The translations under genes were made by a program, and so were the position numbers. This document shows positions 29,141 to 37,625 of a stretch of DNA of 64,000 nucleotides, in pieces. The notes beneath the pieces are model-generated. The model saw nothing but the letters and a program-made list of their open reading frames with translations. It searched no databases and was not told where the DNA came from. Source of the stretch: an uncultured bacterium (GTDB lineage: Bacteria > Desulfobacterota > Binatia > HRBIN30 > CADEER01); the NCBI GenBank assembly GCA_902826395.1, contig CADEER010000001.1:1-64000 (forward strand), written 5' to 3'. Position 1 is the first letter of the stretch, and each line of letters opens with the position of its first letter.

Positions 29141-30163
29141 TCAAGGGCAGATCGCGACCTTGATGGCGCCGGTGCTCTTGTCGGCGGCCGTGCGAAACGC
29201 CGCCTGCGCGTCACTTAGCGAGAAACGGTGCGTCACCAACGCGCGGAGGGTCGCCGCTTCGTCCCGGAGAAACTCGAGAGCGATCTCGAAGTCGCTGCCG
29301 GCGGCGGTACGATTGTAGACGATCGAGCCGACGACCCGGGCTTCTTTGACCAGTGCGGCCAGTGCCGGATACGGCGGATCGACGTCGAATAGGCCGAGAA
29401 CCACCACCGTACCTCCGGGCCCGACCAGGTGGATCGCCTGGCGCAGTGTCGGCGCGCTACCGCCTACGGTCTCGAGGACGACATCGACGTCGTGCACCGC
29501 TGCTGCCGTCCGCAAGGCGCCGCGCCCGTCCCGGTCGGTGGGAAACACCGCGGTAGCCCCGAGGCGGAGGGCCTGGTCCCGTTGATGGGCATGGCGCGCG
29601 CTGACCAACACCTCGGCCGCACCCAACCTTCGGCAAGCGACGATGGCGAGCAAGCCGATGGCACCGGCCCCGAGTATCACGACGCGCGATCCGGCTACTA
29701 CACCACCCAGGCGAGCCGCGTGGACGGTGACAGCGAGCGGCTCCGTCAGAACGGCATCGGAGAGGCTCAGCCCCGCCGGAATCAGGTACAGCGCTTCTAT
29801 CGGCACACGAACGGCTTCCGCGAGGCCGCCATCCTCATGGACCCCGAGAATGCGGAGCTGATCGCAGAGGTGATAGTCGCCGCGCCGGCAACGCGCGCAG
29901 GATCGACACGACCGCAGGGGCTCTACCGCGACCGCATCGCCCTCGCGAGCGACACCCCCACCCGCCAGGGCGACGACCTCCCCCACGATCTCATGGCCGG
30001 GACAGACCGCGGGTGGCGTACCGGCACCCCCGAACCAGTGCAGATCGCTGCCGCAAATCCCGCAAGCGGCGACCCGCACGATCGCCTCGCCAGCGCGCGG
30101 CGTAAGATCGGCGACCTCGCGGATCGCTATCTCACCCGCGCGCTCACAGAAGGCGGCGCGCAC
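29141..30163 (-). CDS. zinc-type medium-chain alcohol/polyol dehydrogenase
   Basis: 340 residues, GTG start at 30163, five bases after the upstream stop. Catalytic-zinc motif CGICGSDLHWF and GHEIVGEV; structural-zinc cysteines CRSCARCRRGDYHLC; Rossmann motif GAGAIGLLA. This layout matches the sorbitol/threonine dehydrogenase-like branch of the MDR superfamily, oxidising an alcohol with NAD(P)+. The substrate is unknown. It is translationally close to a second MDR gene without the zinc motifs, so the two probably form a two-gene operon. Confidence 0.9.
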   Translation of the reverse strand: MRAAFCERAGEIAIREVADLTPRAGEAIVRVAACGICGSDLHWFGGAGTPPAVCPGHEIVGEVVALAGGGVAREGDAVAVEPLRSCRSCARCRRGDYHLCDQLRILGVHEDGGLAEAVRVPIEALYLIPAGLSLSDAVLTEPLAVTVHAARLGGVVAGSRVVILGAGAIGLLAIVACRRLGAAEVLVSARHAHQRDQALRLGATAVFPTDRDGRGALRTAAAVHDVDVVLETVGGSAPTLRQAIHLVGPGGTVVVLGLFDVDPPYPALAALVKEARVVGSIVYNRTAAGSDFEIALEFLRDEAATLRALVTHRFSLSDAQAAFRTAADKSTGAIKVAICP

Positions 30164-30168
30164 GGCCG

Positions 30169-31326
30169 TCAGACCAACGCCGAGACCGACTGAGGAAGCT
30201 TCTCGGCAACCCGAACGATGGGAATACCCGTCTGCGTGTTCTGATGCATCTCGCGGACCGCCCGGGGCAGCTCCTCGAACGGATAGACCTCTTTGTGCAC
30301 CGTTGGCTTGAACACCACCCCGTACAGGTCAGTGGCCGCCGAGCAGCCGTCGATGGTTTCGTAGTGCGTGTGATCGAGCGTCACCTGCTTCACCGACAGC
30401 AGCGCAGAATCGTAGGAGATCTTCTGACCGAGCTGCCACCCGGCGCTGACGTTGACTCCTTGGCGCGCCAAAGCCGTCAGACCGGCTGGGAAGATCGGCC
30501 CGCGCAGCAGATCACAGACGACGTGCATGCCGACGCTGTCACTCACGTCCTTGACTACCTTCGAGAACGCCTTGACGTCGTCGGGACCCTTGAAGCGGTT
30601 GAACTTCTTCTGATCGATCGGCTCGATTCCCATCGCCGCCAGATGCTCGCGACGCTCGGGGCTTCCCGAGCAGAAGAACGCGTTGTGCCCCTCGTGGCGA
30701 GCCAGCATCAAGAACAGCTCGGAAACGCCGCCGCCGAACGCCAGCACATTGAGGCGAGCCAACTTTTCGCGCGAAACCTTCAGGCGGAAGATCGCCTCGG
30801 CGCGACGCCACATGTGGTACGCGGTCGGCGCGCGCAGCGGCAGCGCCGCAATCTCCCAGAGGTTGAGGCCGCACTCGAGTGGCGCACGGATTACCTGCCA
30901 ATCCGCCACCACCGCCTCACGACCGTACCATCCGATCGACTCGGGCTGATCGTAAGCCCAGATGCGCAGCGGATAGCCGTAGATGTCGGGCTCCCCGTTG
31001 CAGTGGGTGATGACGACATCCCCCGGCGCGAATCGCGTCACCTGATCGCCGACGGCGATCACCTCGCCGACGGCGCTGTTGCCTGGATATATCTTCCCGC
31101 CGCGCAAGGCAGCGATGTTGACTGTATCGGCCAATACGGCGTGGTCGATGTTGTGCTCGACCGAGATCGCCAGAATCTTGAGATGGACGTCGCCCGGCCC
31201 CATGGGCCGCAGTTCGACCTCGTCGAGCTTGATGACGTTCGCCGCATCGAACTTGTCGAGATCGTCGTTGACCCGCTTCCGCTCCGTCTGGATCGCCTCG
31301 GCGCTGATCGCGTATGCTTCTGGCAT
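30169..31326 (-). CDS. MDR superfamily reductase, crotonyl-CoA reductase-like
   Basis: 385 residues, ATG at 31326 after GGAGGAACC. It has the MDR fold (GDVHLKILAISVEHN, YPGNSAVGEVIAVGDQV, FAPGDVVITHCNG, LNVLAFGGGVSELFLMLAR), but the structural zinc cysteines and the standard CGxCxxD block are absent. The Rossmann motif is FGGGVSE rather than GxGxxG. It resembles the zinc-free crotonyl-CoA carboxylase/reductase or acryloyl-CoA reductase branch, which I give as the nearest look-alike, not a function. It is followed 5 bases later by a zinc-type dehydrogenase. Confidence 0.75.
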   Translation of the reverse strand: MPEAYAISAEAIQTERKRVNDDLDKFDAANVIKLDEVELRPMGPGDVHLKILAISVEHNIDHAVLADTVNIAALRGGKIYPGNSAVGEVIAVGDQVTRFAPGDVVITHCNGEPDIYGYPLRIWAYDQPESIGWYGREAVVADWQVIRAPLECGLNLWEIAALPLRAPTAYHMWRRAEAIFRLKVSREKLARLNVLAFGGGVSELFLMLARHEGHNAFFCSGSPERREHLAAMGIEPIDQKKFNRFKGPDDVKAFSKVVKDVSDSVGMHVVCDLLRGPIFPAGLTALARQGVNVSAGWQLGQKISYDSALLSVKQVTLDHTHYETIDGCSAATDLYGVVFKPTVHKEVYPFEELPRAVREMHQNTQTGIPIVRVAEKLPQSVSALV

Positions 31327-31433
31327 GCCCGGTTCCTCCTCCCGAGCGAGCGAAGCTAGCGGATCGATTCCGGAGCTTCAATTGACCCACACATCGGCCG
31401 AGGCAGCGAGCCTCTCGAGCGAGTGACGGTTCG

Positions 31434-31754
31434 ATGGAAGCATTTCTCGGCATCCTCGCAGCCATCGCCGCGGTGGCGATTCTCGTTCGCTCCACGCGCG
31501 AACGGCGAGCGGCGGCCGCCAAGCCGGGGGGCAGCGCCGCGAGCGCCATTCCGGTATCGCAGTTCGGAGTGATGGACGCCGTCGTCGCCGAGCAGAGATG
31601 CTCGTGTCGCGGCCGCTTCGCCTTGCGCGGCGAAGGTCCGGTCGGCACCGGAGGCAGGATCCGGCGAGCGCTGGTCGAGTGCAGAGAGTGTGGGCGCGAA
31701 CGATCGCTGTTCTTCGACCTCACCGGGGTCGAACACGCCATGGGCGACCACTGA
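31434..31754 (+). CDS. small membrane-anchored zinc-ribbon-like protein
   Basis: 106 residues. One N-terminal membrane segment (FLGILAAIAAVAILV), a basic stretch, then two Cys pairs, RCSCRGRF and ECRECGRE, about 27 residues apart, ending ERSLFFDL. The CxC...CxxC pattern suggests a small zinc ribbon. I recall similar short proteins in this lineage but no function. It is divergent from the MDR reductase and followed after 78 bases by a cyclase-like lipoprotein. Confidence 0.6.
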   Translation: MEAFLGILAAIAAVAILVRSTRERRAAAAKPGGSAASAIPVSQFGVMDAVVAEQRCSCRGRFALRGEGPVGTGGRIRRALVECRECGRERSLFFDLTGVEHAMGDH

Positions 31755-31832
31755 CCTCAGTCGCGGGTCTACACTTTGTCGTTTGAGGAACCGCGCTCCA
31801 ACACGTACACTGACGCGGTTTCGTGAACGGCC

Positions 31833-32654
31833 ATGCGACGTCCCTCGGCACCCCTTCCTGCACTCGAGTCCCTGAGACCGTCGCCCCTATTGGTGATGAT
31901 GGCGCTGGCGGGCCTACTCTCGGCGTGCTCGTCGCCGGAGCCGCCTCAACCGCGCAAGATCGTGGACCTATCGCCAATCATAACACCCGACGTGAACGTC
32001 CGGCGGCTCGGTATCAGAGCCCTCGAGTTCCTCGGCACCGATGGTCGGGTTCGCACCGCTTCGGTCGTGCCCCGACAGGCTCGGACGGCGTTCGGCCTCG
32101 AAGAGATCGAGCTCATGTCCCACACCGGCGCCTACCTCGACGCGCCGGCGCGTCTCCTGCGCGGCGGCGAGGCACCGTCGCGGGTCGGGCTCGACAAGGT
32201 TTACGGACGAGCGCACGTTATCGATCTGCGCTGGCACAATCGTCACTCCGCCATTCAGATCACCGACCTCGAGCTGAATCCGCCGGCAGCCGGAGACATC
32301 GCCATCCTGATGATCGGCTACCAGCCTCCCCCGCCGGAAGACTGGCCGCGTTATGCGCCCCTCTCGGAGCAAGCCGCTCTCTGGCTCGTGGCGCGAGGCA
32401 TCAAGGCGGTCGCGACCGACATGCCTTTTCTGTCGCGGTTGGACGAGGTCTCCGATCGCCTGCAAAAGGGACAACCGCCGGAGGTCGTCTGGGCCGAGTA
32501 CCTGCCCTTCTTCCAAGCACAGATCCCTGTCATCGCCGGGCTCACCCGCCTCGATGCGATCGCCAAGGAGCCGAACGTCGTCTTCCTCGGCTTCCCGCTA
32601 CCCCTCGCTACCGGCAACGGCGCACCGATGCGCGCCGCCGCTCTGGTCTATTGA
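31833..32654 (+). CDS. cyclase/kynurenine-formamidase-like lipoprotein with altered metal motif
   Basis: 273 residues. N-terminal segment LLVMMALAGLLSACSS ends in a lipobox with Cys32, so it is probably an outer or inner membrane lipoprotein. The rest fits the metal-dependent cyclase superfamily, but the signature HxGTHxDxPxH reads HTGAYLDAPAR (97-107): the first His and the Asp remain, while the second His is Tyr and the third is Arg. Full metal binding is therefore doubtful. Members hydrolyse N-formylkynurenine or similar amides; this one may be non-catalytic. The stop is 10 bases from the convergent L,D-transpeptidase gene. Confidence 0.7.
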   Translation: MRRPSAPLPALESLRPSPLLVMMALAGLLSACSSPEPPQPRKIVDLSPIITPDVNVRRLGIRALEFLGTDGRVRTASVVPRQARTAFGLEEIELMSHTGAYLDAPARLLRGGEAPSRVGLDKVYGRAHVIDLRWHNRHSAIQITDLELNPPAAGDIAILMIGYQPPPPEDWPRYAPLSEQAALWLVARGIKAVATDMPFLSRLDEVSDRLQKGQPPEVVWAEYLPFFQAQIPVIAGLTRLDAIAKEPNVVFLGFPLPLATGNGAPMRAAALVY

Positions 32655-32664
32655 GGACCGCTGA

Positions 32665-33774
32665 TCAGAGGTTGCGCGGAAGCTGATCCGACGCCATCGG
32701 GGGATTGCCAACCGGCGCGTGTTGGAACTCGGCAGCAGTGATGTCTACGGGGAGACCCGTTTGCTCCTCGATCGCCTTCTGCAGCTTTGCCTCGTCGACG
32801 TAACCGAGCCACTCGCGCTCGCTCAGCAGTCGACGCGCTTCGCCGTAGAGACCGGGGACCAGCGTATAGATGTCGTGGTGCACCTCGACGTAGATGCGCC
32901 CGTCGCGCGAACCAACCTTCACGGGCTGGTAGAGGAACTCACCCGGGCTGCCGACGTTGACGATACCGAACAAGCGCTCGATGTCTTCCGGATAGAGCCG
33001 CACGCATCCGTGGCTGACCTGCATCCCCACACCGTAGGTCCTGTTCGTACCGTGGATGCGATAGCCCGGCATGGTCAGTTCAAAGCGATACTTGCCCAGG
33101 GGATTGCGCGGATCACCGCCGGCGATCGAACGCTCGTGCAGGCCCTTCTCCCGGATGCGCTCCTGGCGAATCGCCTCGGGGATGATCCACTCCGGGTTCT
33201 TCGTCTTGCCGATCACCTTGAAACGCCCCTTCGGCGTGCGCCACTCGTCGCGCCCCAGGCCAACTGGGTACGTGTAAAGACCGCCGTTGGGCCGGAAGTA
33301 GTACATGCGCATCTCGGGGATGTTGACGACTACGCCGCGGCTATCGGTGCGCGGAACGATCCATTCCGTGGGCAGCAGGATCGATTTGGAGCGCTCCGGT
33401 AGCCACGGATCCACATCCTTATTCGCCGCCTCGATCTCGTTGTAACCAAGACTGTAGAAGCGCGCGATGTCGAGGAACGTATCGCCGGTCTGCGCGGCAT
33501 AGAGATGACGATTGCCGATCACGGACTTCTCAGCGCGAAAGTCATCGTCGAAGCGATAGTTGTAGACGACCTCGAGATGAGTCTTACGGAGGAAATCCTC
33601 CTCCGTGAAGCGCAACACCGACGGATCCGGCTCCGCCAAGGCCACCGGTGGGAGCTGTTCGACAGGGGCGGCCGCTCCTTCAGGGGGCGAAGTGACTTCG
33701 ACCTCCGCCGCCGCCGCGAACGAGATGACTACGGAAACCAGAGCCACCAACAGGCATCGAGATTGAGTCTTCAC
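32665..33774 (-). CDS. L,D-transpeptidase (YkuD) with LysM-like domain
   Basis: 369 residues. Signal peptide 1-23 (MKTQSRCLLVALVSVVIS). LysM-like segment ~88-135 (YAAQTGDTFLDIARFYSLG). YkuD catalytic domain ~145-285 with HGTNRTYGVGMQVSHGCVRL, catalytic His255 and Cys257. It cross-links peptidoglycan by 3-3 bonds or attaches proteins to meso-diaminopimelate in the periplasm, and is similar to ErfK/YbiS-type enzymes. It lies 34 bases after the dihydropteroate synthase gene on the same strand, so possibly co-transcribed. Confidence 0.95.
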   Translation of the reverse strand: MKTQSRCLLVALVSVVISFAAAAEVEVTSPPEGAAAPVEQLPPVALAEPDPSVLRFTEEDFLRKTHLEVVYNYRFDDDFRAEKSVIGNRHLYAAQTGDTFLDIARFYSLGYNEIEAANKDVDPWLPERSKSILLPTEWIVPRTDSRGVVVNIPEMRMYYFRPNGGLYTYPVGLGRDEWRTPKGRFKVIGKTKNPEWIIPEAIRQERIREKGLHERSIAGGDPRNPLGKYRFELTMPGYRIHGTNRTYGVGMQVSHGCVRLYPEDIERLFGIVNVGSPGEFLYQPVKVGSRDGRIYVEVHHDIYTLVPGLYGEARRLLSEREWLGYVDEAKLQKAIEEQTGLPVDITAAEFQHAPVGNPPMASDQLPRNL

Positions 33775-33808
33775 AGCTCGCGATTAGACCACAAGACGCA
33801 CGGACTCG

Positions 33809-34672
33809 CTACTGGACTCCGGGGCACATCAGCCCGCGCACAACCCTCACGGCGTCCAGCGTCGCCGCAACATCGTGCGTACGCACGATCGCAGCACCGT
33901 TCCAGACGGCGATAGCCGCTGCCGCGAGCGACCCCGCGAGACGCTGATCAACACTCTCCCGCCCGGTCAGCTTGCCGATGAACGACTTGCGCGAAACTCC
34001 CACCAACAGCGGTCGGCCCAGAACCAACAGCTGCCGGAGATCACGCAGCACGGCCCCGTTGAACTCAACAGGCGGCCATGCCGTCTGCGTATAGAAGCCG
34101 ATGCCCGGGTCGGTGACGATGCGCTCCTCGGCAATACCGCTATCCAAGGCGCGGCCGATCGCCACTCGGAGGTCGGCCTCGACAACGTCGATCGGCCGCT
34201 TCCCTAGCGCGCTCGGCACTGAAGGCGATGGCGATGCCATCACCACGACGCCGGCAGCATTGGCAGCAACCGCACCGATACCGTCTCCGCGCAGGCCATT
34301 TACATCGTTGACGATCGAGGCTCCCGCATCGAGTGCCGCCTGCACCACGGTCGCCCGTATCGAATCCGCCGAGATCGGAACCGCAACAGCGCCGGCAACC
34401 GCACCGACTGCTGCGACCATGCGCCGGCGCTCCTCCTCCTCCGTGATCTCCGTCGCAAGGTACGGTGCCGTGGACTTGGAGCCAATGTCGATGAAATCCG
34501 CGCCCTCCTCGACAAACCGGCAAGCGCGCTCGCGCAGTAGGCCCGGGTCGACGGCCACCGATCCGGCGTAGAAGGACTCGGGGCTGGCGTTCAGGACGCC
34601 CATGATTCGAACCGGAGCACCACCGCCAACAGTAACGCCAGCGATCAAGGCGAGTGGCGCATTCTCAGTCAT
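33809..34672 (-). CDS. dihydropteroate synthase, archaeal/methanopterin-like variant
   Basis: 287 residues from the ATG at 34672. A TTG at 34792 would add 40 residues without family character. DHPS joins p-aminobenzoate or a derivative to dihydropterin pyrophosphate. Motifs deviate from bacterial FolP: GVLNASPESFYAGS (25-38) instead of GILNVTPDSFSDGG, and DIGSKSTAP (62-70) with ATEITEEEE instead of DIGGESTRPG. The later motifs INDVNGL-like VNDVNGL, DPGIGF and GVSRKSFIGKL are kept. The SPESFYxGS and xSTAPY combination is the form I associate with archaeal and methylotroph (tetrahydromethanopterin) proteins. So the symbol folP is withheld. Confidence 0.85.
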   Translation of the reverse strand: MTENAPLALIAGVTVGGGAPVRIMGVLNASPESFYAGSVAVDPGLLRERACRFVEEGADFIDIGSKSTAPYLATEITEEEERRRMVAAVGAVAGAVAVPISADSIRATVVQAALDAGASIVNDVNGLRGDGIGAVAANAAGVVVMASPSPSVPSALGKRPIDVVEADLRVAIGRALDSGIAEERIVTDPGIGFYTQTAWPPVEFNGAVLRDLRQLLVLGRPLLVGVSRKSFIGKLTGRESVDQRLAGSLAAAAIAVWNGAAIVRTHDVAATLDAVRVVRGLMCPGVQ

Positions 34673-34806
34673 CGCCGGGAACCAACCCCCCTCCTGGCGG
34701 TCTGTCAATACGCGCGACTCGGCAAGCGATCCCCCGGGCCGTCCCGTCCGCGCAAGGTCGACGGCCCAGGCGCCGCCGCTCAGGGCCGTCAAATCGACGC
34801 CAACCC

Positions 34807-35475
34807 TCAGCGTGGCTGGCGGGGAATCGACACGGCGAAGACGACGTCACCGTCATCTCGATCGAAGACGACCCGCCCAGAGTGCAGGGCGACGACTCGC
34901 CGCAGGATCTCCAGATCGTCGATTTCGATCTCGCGAAAGACGGCGTCGCGTTCGCCGATGCTACCAGCCTGCATCTCGAAACGCGCGAAGTCACCATCGC
35001 CGGCGGCGACCACTCGCAACACTCGCGGAGCACTCAGGCCGCGTACGATCTTGCGCAATACCGCTCTGGTCGCCATTCCGAGCAGATCGCGATCACCCAG
35101 CAAGAGCACACCGTCGCGCGGCACGACGCAAACCAGCTCGAGGCCGCGGCGCAGACCGGGGACCACGTCTTCGCAGGCTCGCCGAACGACCTCTCCCAGA
35201 TCCATCGGACGCACCGTCAAGTCGGTCTCGCCTGAACGCAGATCGCAAAGAGCCGAGAACTCCTCCAGGACGGCCAGCGCGCGGTGGGCGTTGGCGATCA
35301 ATCGCTCCGCGTAGCGAGCCCGCTCTTCCCGACCGACGCCATCGAGCGACTCAGCAAACGCGACGATGACCGACAAAGGACCGCGAAGGTCGTGCACCAA
35401 TCCGTCGATGTCGGGCTCACCGACCGACTCCGGCGAATCCTCGTCGCCCAGAGTCGAAAGCTCTTCCACCAGCAT
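34807..35475 (-). CDS. degenerate histidine kinase-like protein
   Basis: 222 residues, ATG at 35475 after GAGG. Residues ~22-85 fit the HisKA dimerisation region with His28 in VHDLRGPLSVI. The following ~130 residues have the secondary-structure pattern of a HATPase domain but lack the N-box Asn (GMATRAVLRKIVRGLSA) and any DxGxG or GxGxGL box. It probably cannot bind ATP and may act as a phosphotransfer or scaffold protein. There is no sensor domain and no partner response regulator nearby. It lies 134 bases upstream of the dihydropteroate synthase gene on the same strand. Confidence 0.7.
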   Translation of the reverse strand: MLVEELSTLGDEDSPESVGEPDIDGLVHDLRGPLSVIVAFAESLDGVGREERARYAERLIANAHRALAVLEEFSALCDLRSGETDLTVRPMDLGEVVRRACEDVVPGLRRGLELVCVVPRDGVLLLGDRDLLGMATRAVLRKIVRGLSAPRVLRVVAAGDGDFARFEMQAGSIGERDAVFREIEIDDLEILRRVVALHSGRVVFDRDDGDVVFAVSIPRQPR

Positions 35476-35684
35476 TGAAGCCTCACGATCTTACTCGCCG
35501 CGAAATTGAGCAATCCACATGCCAGGACCGAGTCGAGTCCTCTCGATGATCGGGCAGCCGAGGATCGAGGTAGAAGTGTCGGACGGTGAACGACAATGGA
35601 CGCAAAACGGCTCTCGAGTTTCCGCGCGAGCATGTTGAGCACCTTTCTTTCAAACACCCATCCGATCCGTTAGCGTCTCTCTTC

Positions 35685-36623
35685 ATGAGTCGCGCCCAAC
35701 GGATCTTGATCACCGGCATCACCAGTGGTCAGGGGCAGTTGCTCGCACAGCACCTGCTCACGAACTCGCCCGGCCGCTATCGAATTTACGGGGTCGACCG
35801 AAAACCGTGGCCGGGGCGGCCGCGCGAGATCCGCCTGACCGTCGCCGCGATCGGGACGAGGAAGTTCGAGGACGTGATTCGCCGCGTCAAGCCGGACTCG
35901 ATCGTCCATCTCGCTTCGGTGCGGCACTTCCGGGTCCACCCTGCGGTGCGGCACGAAGTCAATGTCGTCGGCACCAAGAAGTTGATCGATTTCTCGATCG
36001 AGCATGGCGTCCGACAGATCATCGTCAACTCGAGCTCTTATGTTTACGGCGCCTTGCCGGATAATCCGTACTACATGGACGAGTCCTACCCGCTGAGCGT
36101 CAGCCGCACCTATCCCGATGTTCGCGATCTCGCGGAGATGGACATGGTCGCCAGCGCTGCGCTGTGGCAGCACCCGGAGGTCGCGATCGCGGTCGTTCGA
36201 CCGGTCAACGTTCTCGGTGCCCGGGTCAACAGCTCGATCTCCAAGTATCTCCGGCGCGAATACGTCCCCACCGTCATCGGCTTCAATCCGATGCTTCAGT
36301 TCATCCACGAGGACGATCTCGCCGCCGCCTTTGCGCGCGCCATCGAGGTCGGCGCCCGGGGCGTGTTCAACGTCGCCGGCCCAGGAGCCGTACCGCTTCA
36401 CGAGGCGATCGAACGGATCGGAGGAACGGTCATCCCCGCGCCTGAGCTTCTCCTGCGTCCCCTGATCACGCGCATGTTCCGCTGGGGCCTCTACCCCTTT
36501 CCACCCGGAGCGATCGACTTCGCAAAGTACCAGTGCACGCTCGACGACAGCCGCTTTCGCGCGACAACCGGCTTCGAGCCGATGCACTCTCTCGCCCAAA
36601 CATTCGAGGACGCTCACCTCTAG
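35685..36623 (+). CDS. NAD-dependent epimerase/dehydratase-like SDR
   Basis: 312 residues from the ATG at 35685 (MSRAQRILITGITSGQGQLL). An extended SDR: N-terminal Rossmann segment TGITSGQGQ, VHLASV, NVVGTKKLI, and NSSSYVYGA. The catalytic YxxxK is YPDVR (Tyr143, Arg147), so the usual Lys is replaced by Arg. The C-terminal part includes FIHEDDLAAAF and GVFNVAGPG, as in nucleotide-sugar epimerases. The gene is followed 16 bases later by an acyltransferase, and this pair recurs in lipid-rich bacteria. The substrate is unknown; a lipid or sugar-lipid is plausible. Confidence 0.8.
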   Translation: MSRAQRILITGITSGQGQLLAQHLLTNSPGRYRIYGVDRKPWPGRPREIRLTVAAIGTRKFEDVIRRVKPDSIVHLASVRHFRVHPAVRHEVNVVGTKKLIDFSIEHGVRQIIVNSSSYVYGALPDNPYYMDESYPLSVSRTYPDVRDLAEMDMVASAALWQHPEVAIAVVRPVNVLGARVNSSISKYLRREYVPTVIGFNPMLQFIHEDDLAAAFARAIEVGARGVFNVAGPGAVPLHEAIERIGGTVIPAPELLLRPLITRMFRWGLYPFPPGAIDFAKYQCTLDDSRFRATTGFEPMHSLAQTFEDAHL

Positions 36624-36639
36624 GCGAGCGAGGAACCCG

Positions 36640-37596
36640 ATGGCCAAGCAGACCCGCAAGCCGCCGAAACGGCGGCGACCTTCCCCACAGCCTCCGGCTC
36701 TCAGAACTCCCGCCCGCAACAGCGGCTCGGCAACGAGCATCTACGGCCTGCTCGCCGGCCTGCGACCCGACTTCATCCGCGAGATCGAAGAGGAGGTCGC
36801 GGAACGGTTGGCCCGCATTCCCACGAAGGTGAACGAGTTCGGCTACGATCCATGGGGCCTGGACATCCGCTCGATGCAATCGGCGCTCACCATCGCCACC
36901 GCAGTCTATCGCTACTACTTCCGCGTCGAGACATTCGGCGTAGAGAACTTATCGGCGGGCCGCGTCTTGTTGATCGCCAATCACGCCGGGCAGATTGCCG
37001 CCGACGCCGCCATGATCGGTGTGGCGACCGTGCTCGAAGCCGAGCCGCCTCGTATCGTTCGCGGCATGGGCGAGTACTGGCTTCCCACCCTGCCGTTTTT
37101 CAACGAAGCCATGGTGCGCACCGGATCGGTCGTGGGCACACCCAAGAACTGCCGCGACCTCCTGGCACAGGGAGAAGCCGTAATCGCCTTCCCCGAGGGC
37201 GTGCGCGGTATGAACAAGCTGTTCTCGGAGCGCTACCGCCTGCAGCCCTTCGGCAATGGCTTCATGCGCCTCGCCCTGTCGACGGACACGCCGATCGTGC
37301 CGATCGCGGTTGTTGGATCGGAGGAGCAAGCACCGGGCATCGCGAATCTGCGCACCGTCGCGCGCCTGCTGGGAATGCCGGCATTTCCCATCACGCCGAC
37401 GTTCCCCCTTTTCGGACCGCTGGGCATGCTGCCCCTGCCGGTGAAATATCGCATCTACTTCGGTGCCCCAATGCACTTTCGCGGCGACCCAGACGATCAG
37501 GACGCGCAGATCAAGAAGAAGGTCGCCAAGGTGCGCGCCCAGATTCAGAAGATGCTCGACAAGGGCGTCGCCGAACGCGCTTCGATCTTCTTCTGA
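36640..37596 (+). CDS. lysophospholipid acyltransferase family protein
   Basis: 318 residues with a basic, Pro-rich N-terminus (1-30). The acyltransferase core has NHAGQIAAD (114-122), an H-x6-D form of the usual HX4D motif, and FPEGVRG (184-190), the acceptor-binding block. These enzymes transfer acyl chains to lysophosphatidate or similar glycerolipids at the membrane. GAGG lies upstream of the ATG at 36640. It is co-oriented with and 16 bases after the SDR gene, suggesting a joint lipid-modifying role. Confidence 0.85.
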   Translation: MAKQTRKPPKRRRPSPQPPALRTPARNSGSATSIYGLLAGLRPDFIREIEEEVAERLARIPTKVNEFGYDPWGLDIRSMQSALTIATAVYRYYFRVETFGVENLSAGRVLLIANHAGQIAADAAMIGVATVLEAEPPRIVRGMGEYWLPTLPFFNEAMVRTGSVVGTPKNCRDLLAQGEAVIAFPEGVRGMNKLFSERYRLQPFGNGFMRLALSTDTPIVPIAVVGSEEQAPGIANLRTVARLLGMPAFPITPTFPLFGPLGMLPLPVKYRIYFGAPMHFRGDPDDQDAQIKKKVAKVRAQIQKMLDKGVAERASIFF

Positions 37597-37625
37597 TCCC
37601 GGAATCACCGCGGCGCAACTTCCCG

